A stretch of DNA of 64,000 bases from Allomuricauda sp. ARW1Y1 (GTDB taxonomy: Bacteria; Bacteroidota; Bacteroidia; Flavobacteriales; Flavobacteriaceae), in NCBI RefSeq assembly GCF_013407935.1, contig NZ_JACBZU010000004.1, forward strand, positions 310,001 through 374,000, given 5' to 3'. Below, in pieces: positions 61,602-64,000 of the stretch; positions within the stretch are counted from its first letter, which is position 1; each line of letters opens with the position of its first letter. The translations under genes were made by a program, and so were the position numbers. The notes beneath the pieces are model-generated. The model ran no database searches, was not told where the DNA came from, and was given only the letters and a program-made list of their open reading frames with translations.

Positions 61602-62747
61602 ATGGGCAGAAAGCAAAAGGTATATCTTTCATTGGGAAGCAATTTGGGAAATCGGCATGCGAACCTCCAAAAGGCCATTTTTCGCATTCGGCAAAAGGCA
61701 GGTTCCATCTTGGATATTTCCTCCGTTTACGAAAACCCGGCGGTCGGATTCGACGGGGAACCTTTCCTGAACATTGTCATTTCCGTTTTGACTCCCCTGC
61801 CACCAAAGGAATTACTGGATACCATTTTACAGATTGAACGGGATTTCGGCCGAATCCGAAATGAAGGCGGTGGGTACCGCTCCCGCACACTGGATATTGA
61901 CATTATTTATTACGGGTCGGAGGTCATTAACCATGATGATCTGGTGGTTCCCCACCCCCACATGCAGCACCGGAACTTTGTTCTAAAACCTTTGGCCGAT
62001 ATTGCCCCGCAATTTTACCACCCCGTGCTGTCCAAGGATACGCGGAACCTATTGCAAGAATGTAGTGATCGAAGCCAATTCACCAAAACAAAGCACAAAC
62101 TGTTCAAGGACAGGTCGGGGCTGTTTTCACAACTACAGCTCATCGCCATAGAAGGCAACATTGGTGCCGGAAAAACCACCTTGTCCAAAATGATCTCGGA
62201 TGACTTCAACGCCAAATTGGTATTGGAACGCTTTGCCGACAACCCTTTTTTGCCCAAATTCTACGAGGACCAGGCCCGCTATGCCTTTCCACTGGAAATG
62301 TCCTTTTTGGCGGATAGGTATCAACAGTTTATGGATGACACCTCCCAGTTCGACCTTTTCAAGAATTTTATGGTAAGTGACTACGATATTTTTAAATCGC
62401 TGATTTTCGCCAAGGTCACCCTGCAAAAAGAGGAGTTTAACCTATACCGAAAGGTTTTTAGTTTTATGTACAAGGAGGTGAAAAAGCCTGAAATTTATCT
62501 CTATCTCTACCAAAATACCGAACGGTTGTTGGCCAATATCAAGAAAAGGGGGCGCGATTATGAACAAAACATTGCCCCTGAATATTTGGAAAAGATCAAT
62601 CGTGGGTATTTGGATTTTATCAAAAGTAACCCCACACAGAACAGTATTATTCTGGATGTGGGCGAACTCGACTTTGTTAGCCACCCCGAGGATTACGAAT
62701 TCATCATACAAAAACTGGAAGACCACATCCTTTCCTCAAACTTTTAA
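61602..62747 (+). CDS. folK: Fusion of HPPK (folate pathway) and deoxynucleoside kinase
   Basis: A 381-aa two-domain protein. Residues 1 to about 160 are 2-amino-4-hydroxy-6-hydroxymethyldihydropteridine pyrophosphokinase (VYLSLGSNLGNR; GGYRSRTLDIDIIYYG at 90-105), making the pterin diphosphate for folate. Residues 178-381 are a dCK/dGK-type kinase with P-loop GNIGAGKTT (185-193). The kinase lacks the usual DRS/ERT phosphate motif: the equivalent region reads SDYDIFKS (259-266), unlike DRTIYED in the stand-alone kinase at 15841. Such fusions occur in flavobacteria. Kinase substrate and activity are uncertain. Confidence 0.92.
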   Translation: MGRKQKVYLSLGSNLGNRHANLQKAIFRIRQKAGSILDISSVYENPAVGFDGEPFLNIVISVLTPLPPKELLDTILQIERDFGRIRNEGGGYRSRTLDIDIIYYGSEVINHDDLVVPHPHMQHRNFVLKPLADIAPQFYHPVLSKDTRNLLQECSDRSQFTKTKHKLFKDRSGLFSQLQLIAIEGNIGAGKTTLSKMISDDFNAKLVLERFADNPFLPKFYEDQARYAFPLEMSFLADRYQQFMDDTSQFDLFKNFMVSDYDIFKSLIFAKVTLQKEEFNLYRKVFSFMYKEVKKPEIYLYLYQNTERLLANIKKRGRDYEQNIAPEYLEKINRGYLDFIKSNPTQNSIILDVGELDFVSHPEDYEFIIQKLEDHILSSNF

Positions 62748-62838
62748 GAGAATTTTTAGAAAATGTTTGGATATAACGAATGGTTTTATTTTATTAGCAC
62801 CCTCAAATTGAGAAACTAACTAACTCAGACTTTACATA

Positions 62839-62866
62839 GGGCCCTGTTTTGCAGGGCCTTTTTTAT
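62839..62866 (+). terminator. Terminator of the folK fusion gene
   Basis: GGGCCCTG-TTTT-GCAGGGCC followed by TTTTTTATTTTTT, between convergent genes. The T-run is on the plus strand only. Confidence 0.88.
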
Positions 62867-63402
62867 TTTTTGGCATTTTGTTTGGACCATAAATCCCATA
62901 CCACTACCCCCGCGCTCACGGAAATATTCAGGGAATGTTTGGTCCCGAACTGGGGAATTTCCAAAACGGTATCGCTAGCGTTGACCACTTCCTGTGAAAC
63001 CCCCTTCACCTCATTTCCAAAAATCAAAGCAATGGTTTTCGTTGCGCCAACCTCAAAATCGTTCAACATAACAGCATTCTCCGCCTGCTCCACAGCAACA
63101 GTTTGTACTCCTTGCTGTTTAAGTTCCCGCACCACCTCCAAAGTGTCCTTTCGGTATTCCCAATCCACGCTTTCGGTGGCGCCCAAGGCCGTTTTGCGAA
63201 TATCCTTGTGCGGTGGGGTGGCCGTAATGCCACAGAGATAAATCTTTTGGACCAAAAAGGCATCGGCCGTTCGGAATACGGAGCCAATATTGTTCAAACT
63301 TCGGATATTGTCCAAAATGATGATGATGGGTGATTTTTTTGCTTCCTTGAAACCATCCACATCCAACCGATTTAACTCACTATTTTCCAGTTTTCGACTC
63401 AT
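62863..63402 (-). CDS. TrmH/SpoU-family RNA methyltransferase
   Basis: A 179-aa SAM-dependent 2'-O-methyltransferase with the SPOUT trefoil knot. The motifs are NIRSLNNIGSVFRTADAF (motif 1), LIFGNEVKGVS (motif 2) and LEIPQFGTKHSLNISVSAGV (motif 3). It lacks the N-terminal RNA-binding extension of TrmH or RlmB. It modifies tRNA or rRNA; the target is unknown. Convergent with the folK fusion. Confidence 0.9.
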   Translation of the reverse strand: MSRKLENSELNRLDVDGFKEAKKSPIIIILDNIRSLNNIGSVFRTADAFLVQKIYLCGITATPPHKDIRKTALGATESVDWEYRKDTLEVVRELKQQGVQTVAVEQAENAVMLNDFEVGATKTIALIFGNEVKGVSQEVVNASDTVLEIPQFGTKHSLNISVSAGVVVWDLWSKQNAKK

Positions 63403-63534
63403 TTTTTAAACATTGGGGTCAAAATATCAACAAAAATTTTTGATGGCTGATGAAAACTATATATTCGTTTGCAGCAGACACATGGCTTGGTCCTATTTGA
63501 TTTCATCTTCGGTGAAGTCGAAAGATTGACAATA

Positions 63535-63560
63535 ACATCTCGACTGCGCTCGATGTGACA
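63535..63560 (+). repeat. Hairpin repeat TCGA-CTGCGC-TCGA with TGACA trailer
   Basis: ACAT-C-TCGA-CTGCGC-TCGA-TGT followed by TGACA, in the promoter region of mutS. The core is identical to 56226-56250 but with different, still complementary, outer arms. Confidence 0.65.
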
Positions 63561-63617
63561 ATGAATTCCGTAATGATAAATTCCCAAGCAGGGCAAAAAT
63601 AACAGAATTAAATCGCT

Positions 63618-64000
63618 TTGGCAGCCAAGAAAAAGAATACAAAGGTTACCCCGTTAATGCAGCAGTACAATGCCATCAAGGTAAAACACCCGGATGCGCT
63701 GTTGCTGTTCCGTGTGGGCGACTTTTATGAAACCTTTGGAGAGGACGCGGTAAAGGCCGCCAAAATTTTGGGCATTATCCTTACCCACCGTAACAATGGC
63801 GGGGACAAGACCGAACTGGCCGGGTTTCCGCACCACTCCCTAAACACCTATTTGCCCAAATTGGTGAAAGCGGGACAGCGCGTGGCCATCTGCGATCAGT
63901 TGGAAGACCCCAAACAGACCAAAAGCATTGTAAAGCGCGGCGTCACCGAATTGGTGACACCCGGAGTTGCCTTGAACGATGACATCCTCACCGCCAAGAA
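63618..64000 (+). CDS. mutS: DNA mismatch repair protein MutS, N-terminal part (runs off the window)
   Basis: The first 127 codons of MutS, open to the window end. The mismatch-binding domain is clear: [16 protein letters not shown] carries the Phe36-Tyr-Glu38 mismatch motif, followed by [19 protein letters not shown] and the VTPGVALND segment. The start is taken as TTG 63618 ([16 protein letters not shown]), which matches the usual basic N-terminus; ATG 63657 would remove 13 residues. The ATPase and clamp domains lie outside. Confidence 0.95.
   Translation, partial: MAAKKKNTKVTPLMQQYNAIKVKHPDALLLFRVGDFYETFGEDAVKAAKILGIILTHRNNGGDKTELAGFPHHSLNTYLPKLVKAGQRVAICDQLEDPKQTKSIVKRGVTELVTPGVALNDDILTAK

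Noticed and set aside
1..64000. tRNA or rRNA genes
   Set aside because: I scanned the intergenic gaps by eye for cloverleaf-like sequence and CCA-like ends and found none; a tRNAscan-SE run would settle it.

Overview
This is a chromosomal window from a member of the Flavobacteriaceae (Bacteroidota), most like Muricauda/Allomuricauda by gene content. The evidence is the PorG (DUF6089) - UppS - BamA - OmpH - OmpH cluster, DUF5686, DUF6090, the DUF151-UvrB protein, the HPPK-deoxynucleoside kinase fusion, the MetX-aspartokinase-homoserine dehydrogenase fusion, scarce Shine-Dalgarno sequences, and Bacteroidota-type promoters with a TAnnTTTG -7 element. Coding is dense and almost entirely housekeeping. 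I see no prophage, IS transposase, CRISPR array, rRNA or tRNA. The genus is an inference.

Layout. (1) 79-6232, minus strand: sulfate assimilation operon (DUF2061, cysH, cysD, cysN, sulfite reductase, SUMT). Its promoter is at 6272-6306, with an inverted repeat over the expected start site. (2) 6414-12161, minus: methionine branch. A promoter and a SAM-I riboswitch precede a trifunctional MetX-AK-HSD protein; then come a small GIY-YIG nuclease gene bracketed by 26-bp inverted repeats, metZ and an Rrf2 regulator. (3) 12229-15718: a CocE/NonD lipoprotein hydrolase and metK, the latter behind a second, different SAM riboswitch (SAM-II, long-loop type). (4) 15841-26190: deoxynucleoside kinase, TonB, membrane and soluble pyrophosphatases, DUF5686, pdhB, etfBA. 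(5) 26280-34180: DUF151 nuclease, nucleoside transporter, thyA, a second TonB-like protein, a divergent Xre/small-protein pair with twin operators, an E-set protein, an aminotransferase and folA. (6) 34225-42278, minus: murI and the envelope biogenesis cluster. (7) 42365-49474, plus: pdxJ, hydrolases, trigger factor, clpP, clpX. (8) 49471-64000: GH3 protein, two transporters, AsmA, queuosine precursor transporter, SppA, folK-dNK fusion, a TrmH-type methyltransferase, and the start of mutS.

How it fits together. Regions 1-3 form one sulfur-to-SAM route: sulfate to sulfide (cys operon, with SUMT supplying the siroheme precursor), aspartate to O-acetylhomoserine (fusion protein), sulfhydrylation to homocysteine (MetZ), and methionine to SAM (MetK). 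Control appears layered: an Rrf2-type repressor candidate for sulfide production and two structurally unrelated SAM riboswitches for the methionine and SAM steps. The envelope cluster couples beta-barrel insertion, its chaperones, undecaprenyl carrier synthesis and a type IX secretion component.

The least explained structure is non-coding. It comprises the inverted-repeat-bracketed GIY-YIG element inside the methionine gene run with a 44-bp-period array beside it, a scattered family of short hairpins ending in TGACA whose arms differ but stay complementary, and several long palindromic operators without an identified regulator.
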